Positions 20,748 through 27,519 of a stretch of DNA of 27,519 nucleotides are shown here, piece by piece (position 1 is the stretch's first letter; each line of letters begins with the position of its first letter). The notes beneath the pieces are model-generated. The model was not told where the DNA came from and did not search any database. It saw nothing but the letters and a program-made list of their open reading frames with translations. The stretch covers positions 1-27,519 of the IMG/VR virus record IMGVR_UViG_3300023174_002894, one strand, 5' to 3'. The translations under genes and the position numbers were made by a program. This stretch comes from a virus.

Positions 20748-21130
20748 GAGCATGAACACTTTAATTGATAGTCGTTTATTGCTGCTTTGATGGCATCTTC
20801 GGCTAGGATAGAACAATGTATTTTAACTGGAGGGAGCGCAAGCTCTTCTGCAATTTCACTATTCTTGATCTGTCCTGCTTGGTCAAGTGTTTTGCCCTTA
20901 ACCCATTCAGTGACCAATGAACTGCTTGCAATAGCACTACCGCAACCATAAGTCTTAAACTTAGCATCCTCAATTATTCCTTGGTCATTGACCTTTATTT
21001 GTAATTTCATCACATCACCACATGCTGGTGCTCCGACCATTCCAGTACCAACCGATGGATCATTTTTATCTAAAGAACCCACATTTCGTGGATTCTCATA
21101 GTGGTCGATAACTTTGTCTGAGTAAGCCAT
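20744..21130 (-). CDS. iscU: Iron-sulfur cluster scaffold protein
   Basis: 128 aa, full length. Ligands Cys37, Asp39, Cys63, His105 and Cys106 are all present ([30 protein letters not shown]). LPPVK at 99-103 is the HscA chaperone recognition motif, so it should interact with the host HscA/HscB and IscS. Cluster assembly on this scaffold would need host cysteine desulfurase, since no iscS is in the window. AAGGA six bases before the ATG overlaps the stop of the 29-aa peptide. ATGA coupling to iscA keeps the pair together. The extra C-terminal Cys pair (KCSCS) is unusual. Confidence 0.93.
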   Translation of the reverse strand: MAYSDKVIDHYENPRNVGSLDKNDPSVGTGMVGAPACGDVMKLQIKVNDQGIIEDAKFKTYGCGSAIASSSLVTEWVKGKTLDQAGQIKNSEIAEELALPPVKIHCSILAEDAIKAAINDYQLKCSCS

Positions 21131-21138
21131 TATATTCC

Positions 21139-21228
21139 TTAATTTACAATTTTAACTTGATGTTCTAGCCATATCAAAAATGTAGTAACTACAAGAGTTA
21201 AAATTAAAACCATTTGCGCTAGTCTCAT
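21139..21228 (-). CDS. 29-aa membrane peptide
   Basis: One membrane segment (MVLILTLVVTTFLIW) with a short basic tail. Start overlaps the upstream stop as ATGA and its stop overlaps the iscU Shine-Dalgarno, so the spacing is that of a translated gene. Function unknown. Confidence 0.65.
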   Translation of the reverse strand: MRLAQMVLILTLVVTTFLIWLEHQVKIVN

Positions 21229-21656
21229 ATTTTATACAATTTTAAAAAGTATGTTATTAATGCTGCAGCAGTCATACACCAACAAAAAACATCAAGTTGT
21301 TTATGTCTATCTGCATCCATTGCTGCTAATTCTGCTTGACGCTCTTTTTCCATTTGGGATTTTTCTGCTTCAACTTTAGCCCAAGCATCTTTACCATATT
21401 TACGAATGGTGTCCGCTTTTAATTTCTCAAGTTCCTGCTCATGTTTATGTTTAGTTTCAAACTTCTCAAGTGCCCTTACTTCTAATGATGCTTTACGAGC
21501 AGCTTCAGCTAGTCTAGCTGTAACACGATTCTTATGTTCTTTTTGTACAGTAGCTTCCATATCAGCTTGTTGATCGGAAACAACAGAGCCAAGGTCTTTA
21601 CCTATTTTCTGCGCTTCTTTTAACGTAGTAGAAGCTGTCTTTATTGTATCTAGCAT
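21225..21656 (-). CDS. Coiled-coil protein with C-terminal membrane anchor
   Basis: 143 aa. A long charged helix (about 25-115, KHEQELEKLKADTIRKYG and similar) predicts a coiled coil. It is followed by one C-terminal hydrophobic segment (FCWCMTAAALITYFLKLY), so tail-anchored. No signal peptide. Not recognised. Confidence 0.72.
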   Translation of the reverse strand: MLDTIKTASTTLKEAQKIGKDLGSVVSDQQADMEATVQKEHKNRVTARLAEAARKASLEVRALEKFETKHKHEQELEKLKADTIRKYGKDAWAKVEAEKSQMEKERQAELAAMDADRHKQLDVFCWCMTAAALITYFLKLYKI

Positions 21657-21691
21657 TTTGGTGATTAAACACTCTTTTTGTTATGTTATAT

Positions 21692-22477
21692 TTAGCGTCC
21701 AACATATACCTGTGGTAACGCTTCTCTTCTTCGTTGTTCTTCTGTCTTTGGGAAGAACTCATTACCATATTGTGGGTACATTTCTTGACGAGATTTTACT
21801 ACTAACATCATCATAAAGAAGAAAACAAAAACACAAATTATAACACCAACACCCCACATAGCCTGTTCAGTCATTTGTCTTTTTCTTGCAGCTCTGCGTT
21901 TATCTTCTATAACCTGACGTTTCATTTGCTGAGCAATTAAAACTTTTTGCTCTTTGCCCATTTCGGACATCATTTCTTCAACTTCAGTATATAAAGCACC
22001 AAGTTCAGGTGGGCTTTGATATATCATAATCTCACGCAATTCAGTGCCCATTTGCTCTAACTGTTTTTTCATTAATACACGTTGAAGAGCACGTTTACCT
22101 AAACTAGATTCACCTGTATAGACTTGTGTTTTGGCACGTTTTTCTTCTTCTTCAAATACTGCTATACATTTGTAGTAGTTATCATAATATGCGCCAAGGT
22201 GGTTACCAATCTCTTGATAAATTCCAGTATGCTCTTCAGCATTGGCTTTCTTATTTAATTCTACTACACGATTTTTCTCTTCAATAAATTGTTTCTTTGC
22301 TTCAGGTGGAGGAGATTTACCTTTGGCTTCATACGCATTATGAAATTGATTATCGAGATCCTTGAGAACTTCTTTGACATCGCCAGCTGCGCCTTTAATG
22401 TCTTTATAAAGTTTACACCCTGCCTTGACAGCCGAGACTGCCCCATTCGCTAAAGCAAAGAGTGTTAATGGATCCAT
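21692..22477 (-). CDS. 261-aa coiled-coil membrane protein
   Basis: The N-terminal part is Ala/Gly-rich (LFALANGAVSAVKAG). There is a long charged helical middle, then one strong membrane segment near 210-230 (GVGVIICVFVFFFMMMLVV) and a basic, Arg-rich tail (EEQRRREALPQVYVGR). The pattern KLYKDIKGAAGDVKEVLKDL near 23-42 resembles small helical proteins of T4-like marine phages. Function unknown. Confidence 0.72.
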   Translation of the reverse strand: MDPLTLFALANGAVSAVKAGCKLYKDIKGAAGDVKEVLKDLDNQFHNAYEAKGKSPPPEAKKQFIEEKNRVVELNKKANAEEHTGIYQEIGNHLGAYYDNYYKCIAVFEEEEKRAKTQVYTGESSLGKRALQRVLMKKQLEQMGTELREIMIYQSPPELGALYTEVEEMMSEMGKEQKVLIAQQMKRQVIEDKRRAARKRQMTEQAMWGVGVIICVFVFFFMMMLVVKSRQEMYPQYGNEFFPKTEEQRRREALPQVYVGR

Positions 22478-22519
22478 CTAAGAATGATTTGGTTTTCATA
22501 ACAAAGATGTTCAACAAAA

Positions 22520-23077
22520 TTATAGGGTGAACGGTATCCATAACCAAAGTGCTTGTGACATCAATAATGCACCAAACACACCAACACCAATACTAGCATG
22601 AAACATTCTGTTGTTAACTGCGAGGATAGAAGCAGTTAACAAAACGATAGCAATTTGAAACAAACTACCAGCGTATGTATAAAACGGACTACGATTTTTG
22701 GCTTCTGCTCGATCAGCTTCGAGTTTTCTCGCCTTTGCCATCAATTCTACTTTTCCCTCTCCTGTTTTAGGATCGGATTCATATCTATCAATTTTCTTCT
22801 GTAGGTAATCAACTTTAGATTTATCACTACGAAATTTAGCATCATCAAGTGATTGTTCAGCCAAAGTCTGTTTAATTGACTTGGCTTGATAGAATGCCCA
22901 AGTATTATTGGCTTCGATTGTGTTGTTTAGGATTTTGCTAGAATTAGAACCACCAACTAATGTGTTGATGGCAAGTAATGCTGCAAGAATACAGATTACT
23001 AGCCCAGCTTTGTCTTTTATTTGCGCTTCTCTCTCAGAACGAGAAAGTGGTTTCGCTTCTACTGTAGTTTCTGCCAT
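22520..23077 (-). CDS. DUF4337-like membrane protein
   Basis: 185 aa. One N-terminal membrane segment (LVICILAALLAINTLVGG), a polar helical loop containing NNTWAFYQAKSIKQTLAEQ and KARKLEADRAEAKNRS, and two C-terminal segments (about 130-150 and 158-180). The W-x-x-YQAKS-x-K block and layout are those of DUF4337. Members are bacterial and phage membrane proteins of unknown function. Confidence 0.78.
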   Translation of the reverse strand: MAETTVEAKPLSRSEREAQIKDKAGLVICILAALLAINTLVGGSNSSKILNNTIEANNTWAFYQAKSIKQTLAEQSLDDAKFRSDKSKVDYLQKKIDRYESDPKTGEGKVELMAKARKLEADRAEAKNRSPFYTYAGSLFQIAIVLLTASILAVNNRMFHASIGVGVFGALLMSQALWLWIPFTL

Positions 23078-23108
23078 TTGTAAAACCCATTATAGTTATT
23101 CTTATCAA

Positions 23109-24260
23109 CTATTTAGGTTTTTTGTTTTGCAGATCATCAACTTCTTTTTCAATGGTTTTTACGCCAATACTGGAAAAGACTTCTTTGGCTTTATTTAGAA
23201 ATGATTGAGTTTTTTGAGGTAGTGACTCATCACGCTTTTCAAGGCGATTATAAAGATTTGGTTCCCAGTCTTTACCATCTTCAACAGTGATATTTAATTC
23301 TTCATCAGTAACTACTGCTGGTGAATAACCAGTAACAGTATGCTCTACTGGATGCTCTTCAGGTTTAATGCTGACACGCATTTCTTCCCAAACTGGAACT
23401 TCATCATTTATATTAACTTGAATTGGTTCATTTATTTCTGTTTTATTAATTTCATCAGGTACAGGTGGTAACTCACCTTCATCAATAAAAACTTCTTTTG
23501 GTTCAGTTTCTTCTTTGTTACGTTTTTGTTGCCAGTTTGCAGCTACTAACAATAACACTGCCAGTGGATCGAATACCATAACAATCAGAATGATAACCCA
23601 ACGAACTGCTTTTTCTAATACATCAACTTCTGGATTATCACCATAAAGAAGTGCAGCAATATATTTTATTGGTCCGACTTCTGCTTCGACTTTGCGGACT
23701 TCGCTGGCGATTGGCGCACGTTCTTCGTTGTACTTGGCGATCTTGGCTTGCGCTGCACCGATTTCGTTGAGGATTCTGGCTCTGTCTTTTTGCTGGGCTC
23801 TTCGGATAACGATGGAGCGATCTGCTCCACTGGCTTCGGTAGTTCTGCTGAGGGTTTGATCAACTTGAGCATCCAGTTGAGTAAGTTCTTTACGATTTGC
23901 ATTTATATTCTCCTTTTCGGTTTTAATCTTTTCATCTATTAGCGCAAGTTTTGATTGCACATCACCAGTTGGTATTGCTTGATCCAGATGAGCCTTTGAT
24001 AGATAACCAAATATACCCATTGATGTTAACAACATTAAAATAACCAAAGCTGTAGTAAAGTAATACTTCATTAGCCTTGGAACTTCTTTCCAATTTTGAT
24101 AAATCCACGATGCCACTACAAGTTTAGAAATCTCTAGTAGTGATCCCATAATGAAAATAGGAATGGCTGCAGCTGCGAAAATCGCAACCAATCCCATAAT
24201 AGAATAATAAGCAGCACAAGCTGATAATGCTAATGCTGTACCGAATAGTAGATATGTCAT
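23109..24260 (-). CDS. Large T4-like phage membrane protein (383 aa)
   Basis: Membrane segments in the N-terminal 95 residues (AACAAYYSIMGLVAIFAAAA; LVILMLLTSMGIFGYL), then a coiled-coil stretch (about 100-195; RSIVIRRAQQKDRARIL, EERAPIASEVRKVEAEVG), then another hydrophobic pair (AVRWVIILIVMVFDPLAVLL) and a long acidic tail. Comparable proteins occur in many T4-like marine phages, with unknown function. The coiled-coil part (about 23660-23880) is visibly GC-richer than the rest, and a second frame with its own ribosome site is nested there. Confidence 0.78.
   Translation of the reverse strand: MTYLLFGTALALSACAAYYSIMGLVAIFAAAAIPIFIMGSLLEISKLVVASWIYQNWKEVPRLMKYYFTTALVILMLLTSMGIFGYLSKAHLDQAIPTGDVQSKLALIDEKIKTEKENINANRKELTQLDAQVDQTLSRTTEASGADRSIVIRRAQQKDRARILNEIGAAQAKIAKYNEERAPIASEVRKVEAEVGPIKYIAALLYGDNPEVDVLEKAVRWVIILIVMVFDPLAVLLLVAANWQQKRNKEETEPKEVFIDEGELPPVPDEINKTEINEPIQVNINDEVPVWEEMRVSIKPEEHPVEHTVTGYSPAVVTDEELNITVEDGKDWEPNLYNRLEKRDESLPQKTQSFLNKAKEVFSSIGVKTIEKEVDDLQNKKPK
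23666..23902 (-). CDS. Possible nested 78-aa protein inside the 383-aa membrane gene
   Basis: The frame begins MQIVKNLLNWMLKLIK (an amphipathic or weakly hydrophobic helix), followed by a Pro/Ser/Lys-rich tail (PKPVEQIAPSLSEEPSKKTE). AAGGAG sits exactly seven bases before the ATG, but these bases also encode Lys-Glu in the outer gene. The region has raised GC, as expected for double coding but also for a conserved outer frame. There is no lipobox, so it is not a classical Rz1. Confidence 0.3.
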   Translation of the reverse strand: MQIVKNLLNWMLKLIKPSAELPKPVEQIAPSLSEEPSKKTEPESSTKSVQRKPRSPSTTKNVRQSPAKSAKSKQKSDQ

Positions 24261-24682
24261 AGTTTGTTTTTTATATGAGAACCATGAACACGAACAGATA
24301 TCTGCCCATTATAGTATTCGTCCGATTCTAATACTTTTCTCCCGAATTGCTCTCGTGCTTCAACATATGAACACTCAGCTTTTGATTTACAATAAAAAAG
24401 AATCTCTCGAGTAAAGTTATCTTTCCCCAGAGCCTCAACATCTTTATTTAGTTCTATACTTGACCCATAGTATTCAATCCAGTCGGAGTCAATTTTGCTA
24501 CGTATCTTTTTCTTCTTCTTTACGCCATTCTTTTGAGTTACTGTTTTATAGGTAGTTTTAGCAAACTTGGCTAACTTCTTACCGATATACTTGCGCTGAT
24601 TGACTTTGTTCGTAATTAAATAAACAAAGCCAACGCAGTCTTCTGGCAACTCTTCAACGATTATATTATTAAATGTCCACAT
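24257..24682 (-). CDS. GIY-YIG-like putative endonuclease (SegE-type)
   Basis: 141 aa. The N-terminal strands GFVYLITNKVNQRKYIGKK correspond to the GIY-x10-YIG core (here VYLI...YIG). A basic linker (KKKKKIRSK) and IEYYGSS follow, then the helical ARE-FGRKV segment with the acidic residue expected downstream. No DNA-binding C-terminal module is evident. SegE-like genes in T4 are free-standing homing endonucleases; similar proteins are resident in many marine T4-like phages. It may be a homing enzyme or a domesticated nuclease. Confidence 0.72.
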   Translation of the reverse strand: MWTFNNIIVEELPEDCVGFVYLITNKVNQRKYIGKKLAKFAKTTYKTVTQKNGVKKKKKIRSKIDSDWIEYYGSSIELNKDVEALGKDNFTREILFYCKSKAECSYVEAREQFGRKVLESDEYYNGQISVRVHGSHIKNKL

Positions 24683-24692
24683 AGTGGACTAT

Positions 24693-24842
24693 TTAGTCCT
24701 CTTCGTCAAGGTCCTCTTCTTCGTAAATATCACCAGAACATAAAGGACAATACACAATATCCTCAAATTTGAAATCTTCACCCTTTACGGTAATCTTACC
24801 TTCAGCTTCACATGATGGACATTGAAATTGTTTTACTATCAT
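24693..24842 (-). CDS. 49-aa zinc-ribbon protein
   Basis: Two Cys pairs, CPSC (8-11) and CPLC (32-35), 20 residues apart, form a zinc ribbon. The C-terminal tail is strongly acidic (EEEDLDEED). ATGA overlap with the methyltransferase stop supports translation. Similar tiny zinc-ribbon proteins are common in T4-like phages; role unknown (possibly RNA polymerase or nucleic-acid binding). Confidence 0.78.
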   Translation of the reverse strand: MIVKQFQCPSCEAEGKITVKGEDFKFEDIVYCPLCSGDIYEEEDLDEED

Positions 24843-25384
24843 TTTTCTGCCCTCATTATTATTGTTTTGTTTTCTAACCTTGCTGTTCCACGTCCAGTAC
24901 CATATACATATACCTGTGTCCAGATTTTAGCAAATGGTAATATCTTTTCTACCCACCAATCGAATGATTTTAATGTAATATGAGAATTTCTACCATCAGA
25001 TAAAAATGTATTAGCTGGGATATTACAAATACCAAGGTACACTGCATTATCTGCTTTACTATAAAGATCTTTTAACAAAGTATCTAGATCTTCTTCAGGG
25101 ATATGTTCAAGAACATCAGTACAAATAACTAAATGAAATTTACCTTTTGGTAAGTCACTAAACTGATTGACAGCAGGGTCATACATTGCGGGTTGAATGT
25201 TTCTAAAATACTCTTCATGGATTTTTTCTTCACTATATTGTTTACCTTTACCGCATCCATAATCCAACATAGTTTTTATATTAAACATATCAATAATATC
25301 TTTGATAGATTGAGCATGTAATATCAGAGCAGATCCATTATAAACATCTCGAGTTTCATGGATCTCTTTGTATAATTCTATCAT
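24839..25384 (-). CDS. Class I SAM-dependent methyltransferase
   Basis: 181 aa from the ATG at 25384, which overlaps the nrdB stop as ATGA; a start five codons earlier lies inside nrdB. Motif I is MLDYGCGKGKQ near 39-49. Motif IV-like CTDVLEHIPEEDLD lies near 88-101 and DVLEH is typical of Methyltransf_11/23 enzymes. Target unknown: small molecule, DNA, lipid or protein. There is no target-recognition domain. Confidence 0.82.
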   Translation of the reverse strand: MIELYKEIHETRDVYNGSALILHAQSIKDIIDMFNIKTMLDYGCGKGKQYSEEKIHEEYFRNIQPAMYDPAVNQFSDLPKGKFHLVICTDVLEHIPEEDLDTLLKDLYSKADNAVYLGICNIPANTFLSDGRNSHITLKSFDWWVEKILPFAKIWTQVYVYGTGRGTARLENKTIIMRAEK

Positions 25385-26373
25385 GCTGCTTTGCCCCACA
25401 CGTCATTCCAAGAACCAGACAATGCGCCTTTGGCGTAGTCAGTTACACGATTCTCGAAGAAGTTGCCATGTACTGGCGCATTGATCATCTCCTCAACCCA
25501 TGGTAGTGGATTCTTCTTAACTTTGAAGATACCCTTCATACCCAATGAGATCAGGCGACGATCGGCGATATAACGAATATATTGTTTCACATCTGCTGCT
25601 GATAATTCACGCATGTCGCCATTGGCATAACAAAGGTCAATAAACTTGTCTTCCAGCTGCACCATTTTTTCAGCGATAGAATATATTTTACCTTTAAGGT
25701 CATCATTCCATATTTCATTATTCTCTTTGATAAACTCCTTGAATAAACGAATCATATTTTCTGAGTGCATCGTTTCATCAACGATAGACCAAGTAACGAT
25801 TTGACCCATTCCCTTCATAATTCCGTGACGAGGAAAATTAAGCAACATGATAAAAGAACTAAACAACTGCATGCCTTCAGTAAAGGCACTGAAAACAGCA
25901 ATATGCTCAGCAGTACTAGCGATAGTACCATTGCGACTAGAAATGTCAAGTACATAGTCATGTTTGTCTTTCATCTCTTGGTATTCAAGAAACTCATTGT
26001 AAGTTGATTCAGGCATACCGAGAGTTTCAATCAGATGCGAGTAAGCAGCAATGTGTAATGCTTCACGAGCAGCAAAGCCCATCAGCATCATTCTTATTTC
26101 AGGCTGTGGAAAATAAGGTAGATAATTATTAACATAACCACCAGCAACGTCAATGTCTCCCTGCGTAAAGAATCGGAAGATGTTTGTGAGGAATTGTTTT
26201 TCTTCATTAGTTAGTTTCTTTTTCCAGTCTTTAACATCTTCTGCCATTGGAACTTCCGAATGTAACCAATGCGCTTGTTCATGTTTCAACCAAGCATCAT
26301 ATGCCCATGGGTAGTTGAATGGTTTAAAATACGTGCGTTGATCCATCAAATTAGATTTTGTTTTTGTTATCAT
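25381..26373 (-). CDS. nrdB: Ribonucleotide reductase class I beta subunit
   Basis: 330 aa. Diiron ligands Asp73, Glu104, His107, Glu166, Glu200, His203 (EALHIAAY, SAFTEGMQ, DETMHSEN). The radical tyrosine is Tyr111, four residues after His107 as in E. coli NrdB. It therefore looks like a tyrosyl-radical class Ia-type enzyme rather than a Mn/Fe Phe variant. Together with nrdA it makes dNDPs. A 2OG oxygenase gene is inserted between nrdA and nrdB. ATGA overlaps on both sides. Confidence 0.94.
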   Translation of the reverse strand: MITKTKSNLMDQRTYFKPFNYPWAYDAWLKHEQAHWLHSEVPMAEDVKDWKKKLTNEEKQFLTNIFRFFTQGDIDVAGGYVNNYLPYFPQPEIRMMLMGFAAREALHIAAYSHLIETLGMPESTYNEFLEYQEMKDKHDYVLDISSRNGTIASTAEHIAVFSAFTEGMQLFSSFIMLLNFPRHGIMKGMGQIVTWSIVDETMHSENMIRLFKEFIKENNEIWNDDLKGKIYSIAEKMVQLEDKFIDLCYANGDMRELSAADVKQYIRYIADRRLISLGMKGIFKVKKNPLPWVEEMINAPVHGNFFENRVTDYAKGALSGSWNDVWGKAA

Positions 26374-26966
26374 AATGGAGGTCTCTCTGGGATTTGTGAA
26401 AAGTCTAGTAATACTTCTTCTGCATCACTGGCTTCTTTAATTTTAAATTTAAATGCAATACTTATTCGTTGAGATGTACAGTAAACAGTTGGCTCAGCTG
26501 AAAAATGATTAACCTTAGAATCAAATAATATAGCAGAATTTGTTTTTGGGAAAAATGTATTTGTAATATTCTCAGAATCATCTAAAAAATAGATATTACC
26601 ACCATAAACAGGTTTCCAGTTTTTATGTAGGTAATACACTAATGTTCCAAATTCTCCTCGCTGATCCTTTTCAATATCTCTGTGTATCCATCCAGATTGA
26701 CTATGGGCTTGGCCATTACCATACAATCTCTCTGTAATAATTTTATTGTTTAGGAATTGTTCAGTTTTTATTTTAAATAAAGACCTAGTATAACCAGCAC
26801 CACTTAATTCTTTGTACCAAAATTTCCTTTGGACATCATCTTCTGGTTTATCTGCGAACCCAGAAAGTGTCCAATTATAATATTCAAATTCTTCCCAAAC
26901 TGCGTTGTATTCTTCTTGAGTTAGAAATGAATCCCAATGATATAATTGATCTATAGATTTAATCAT
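26370..26966 (-). CDS. 2OG-Fe(II) oxygenase, second copy
   Basis: 198 aa from the ATG at 26966, which follows GAGGGG and the nrdA stop. Iron ligands His95-x-Asp97 (WIHRDIE) and His154 (NHFSAEP). Arg167 (RISIAFKF) binds 2-oxoglutarate. YGGNIYFLD near 121-129 is the conserved central strand. It lies between nrdA and nrdB, tightly coupled to both. It is not closely related to the 13413 enzyme. Substrate unknown; location suggests expression with early nucleotide metabolism. Confidence 0.85.
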   Translation of the reverse strand: MIKSIDQLYHWDSFLTQEEYNAVWEEFEYYNWTLSGFADKPEDDVQRKFWYKELSGAGYTRSLFKIKTEQFLNNKIITERLYGNGQAHSQSGWIHRDIEKDQRGEFGTLVYYLHKNWKPVYGGNIYFLDDSENITNTFFPKTNSAILFDSKVNHFSAEPTVYCTSQRISIAFKFKIKEASDAEEVLLDFSQIPERPPL

Positions 26967-26967
26967 A

Positions 26968-27519
26968 TTACCCCTCACAAGCCAAACAATCATTACCTTC
27001 AGTCAAAGCATGAAGGTCAATTTCTTTAATTACTTCACGCTCAATACGCTTGGAAACTTTATCTGCCTTAGCAATCTTATCACTACGACAGTAGTACATA
27101 GTCTTCAATCCTTGCTTCCATGCTTGGAAGTGAACAGCATGAATGTATTTGATATGACTATCTGGTCTAAAGAATACATTCAATGACTGGGCTTGGTCTA
27201 TATATACTTGCCTGTCTGCTGCATGCTGGACGACCCAACGCTGGTCGATTTCCATAGAAGTTTTGAAAACATCTTTTGACCAGTCGTCCATCCAATCCAA
27301 GTGCTGAACTGAACCATCGTTCGCAATGATGCTTGACCACACTTCATCTGCCCAACCTTCTTTATTATTGGTTGATTCCTTTTGAATAATTTCATCGAGC
27401 CACCTGTTCTTATTTAAGTGAGAACCCGATAGAGTATCCTGGCGATAAGCATTGGCACGGTAAGGTTCAATAGAAGGACTAGTATTGCCCATGAGAATGG
27501 AAGAAGAAGCATTGGGAGC
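26968..27519 (-). CDS. nrdA: Ribonucleotide reductase class I alpha subunit (C-terminal part)
   Basis: The gene is cut by the right edge of the window; 183 codons are visible (open from 27519). APNASSSILMGNTSPSIEP is the strongly conserved C-terminal active-site region of class I NrdA, followed by YRANAYRQDTLSGSH and, further on, YCRSDK. It ends with a Cys-x-x-Cys pair (DCLACEG), the mobile redox pair reduced by thioredoxin or glutaredoxin. The visible part is intact. Confidence 0.93.
   Translation of the reverse strand, partial: APNASSSILMGNTSPSIEPYRANAYRQDTLSGSHLNKNRWLDEIIQKESTNNKEGWADEVWSSIIANDGSVQHLDWMDDWSKDVFKTSMEIDQRWVVQHAADRQVYIDQAQSLNVFFRPDSHIKYIHAVHFQAWKQGLKTMYYCRSDKIAKADKVSKRIEREVIKEIDLHALTEGNDCLACEG

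Noticed and set aside
20436-20816. Longer iscA start upstream of MITVTQ
   Set aside because: The additional codons overlap iscU coding sequence; the ATGA junction and family length favour the shorter form.
24257-24682. Treating the GIY-YIG-like gene as evidence of a mobile intron or insertion
   Set aside because: No interrupted gene, intron ends or target duplication are visible around it.

Overview
The window is part of a T4-like tailed-phage genome. It carries phage replication and nucleotide genes (class I ribonucleotide reductase nrdA/nrdB, dCMP deaminase, T4-type RNase H, a MazG-like pyrophosphohydrolase). It also carries several small proteins typical of T4-like marine and freshwater myophages (DUF6433, WYL_2-type SH3 fold, api92/DUF1281-like, the small RNPIAxDLRTPKY-type protein), a 17-gene tRNA array and T4-type late promoter boxes. 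Every supported gene is on the minus strand, and most neighbours overlap by ATGA or sit a few bases apart. There are no photosynthesis genes. Signal peptides, lipoproteins and two Bug/TctC periplasmic binding proteins point to a heterotrophic Gram-negative host. The Bug proteins hint at Betaproteobacteria (Burkholderiales), but that is inference.

Layout, right to left in the direction of transcription. (1) 27519-24257: nrdA (cut by the window edge), a 2OG-Fe(II) oxygenase, nrdB, a SAM methyltransferase, a zinc-ribbon protein and a GIY-YIG-like protein. (2) 24260-21139: a block of membrane and coiled-coil proteins. (3) 21130-20080: iscU, iscA and a lipoprotein. (4) 20078-17112: a small protein, a PlcP-type metallophosphoesterase, an Agt-type glycosyltransferase, a BPL_N-like amidotransferase-fold protein and a small membrane protein. 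(5) 16990-11889: from a strong promoter, a run of small conserved phage proteins, then RNase H, a second 2OG oxygenase and DUF6433. (6) 11843-9813: a promoter-driven four-gene envelope operon (secreted protein, LPP20-like lipoprotein, single-TM peptide, FlgT/LPP20-like periplasmic protein). (7) 9803-6369: api92-like protein, an unknown, dCMP deaminase, DUF2061, an unknown and an asparagine-synthetase-type ATP-pyrophosphatase. (8) 6372-1944: a duplicated cassette, Bug binding protein + diiron protein twice, closed by a class I glutamine amidotransferase. (9) 1940-149: two strong promoters, a structured leader with a probable terminator/antiterminator switch, and 17 tRNA genes.

The most interesting reading is of metabolic takeover. 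The PlcP + Agt pair matches the bacterial phosphate-starvation lipid-remodelling pair (phospholipid head-group removal, then glycosylation of diacylglycerol), which would release phosphate for phage DNA synthesis. The duplicated Bug + ferritin-like diiron cassette suggests uptake or sensing of a small carboxylate coupled to an iron-dependent oxidation. IscU/IscA, NrdB, two diiron proteins and two 2OG-Fe(II) oxygenases form an iron-heavy enzyme set. Five near-identical sigma70-like promoters divide the map into transcription units, and a possible attenuator sits in front of the tRNA array. Functions given for the auxiliary genes are family-level inferences from motifs; no database search was available.
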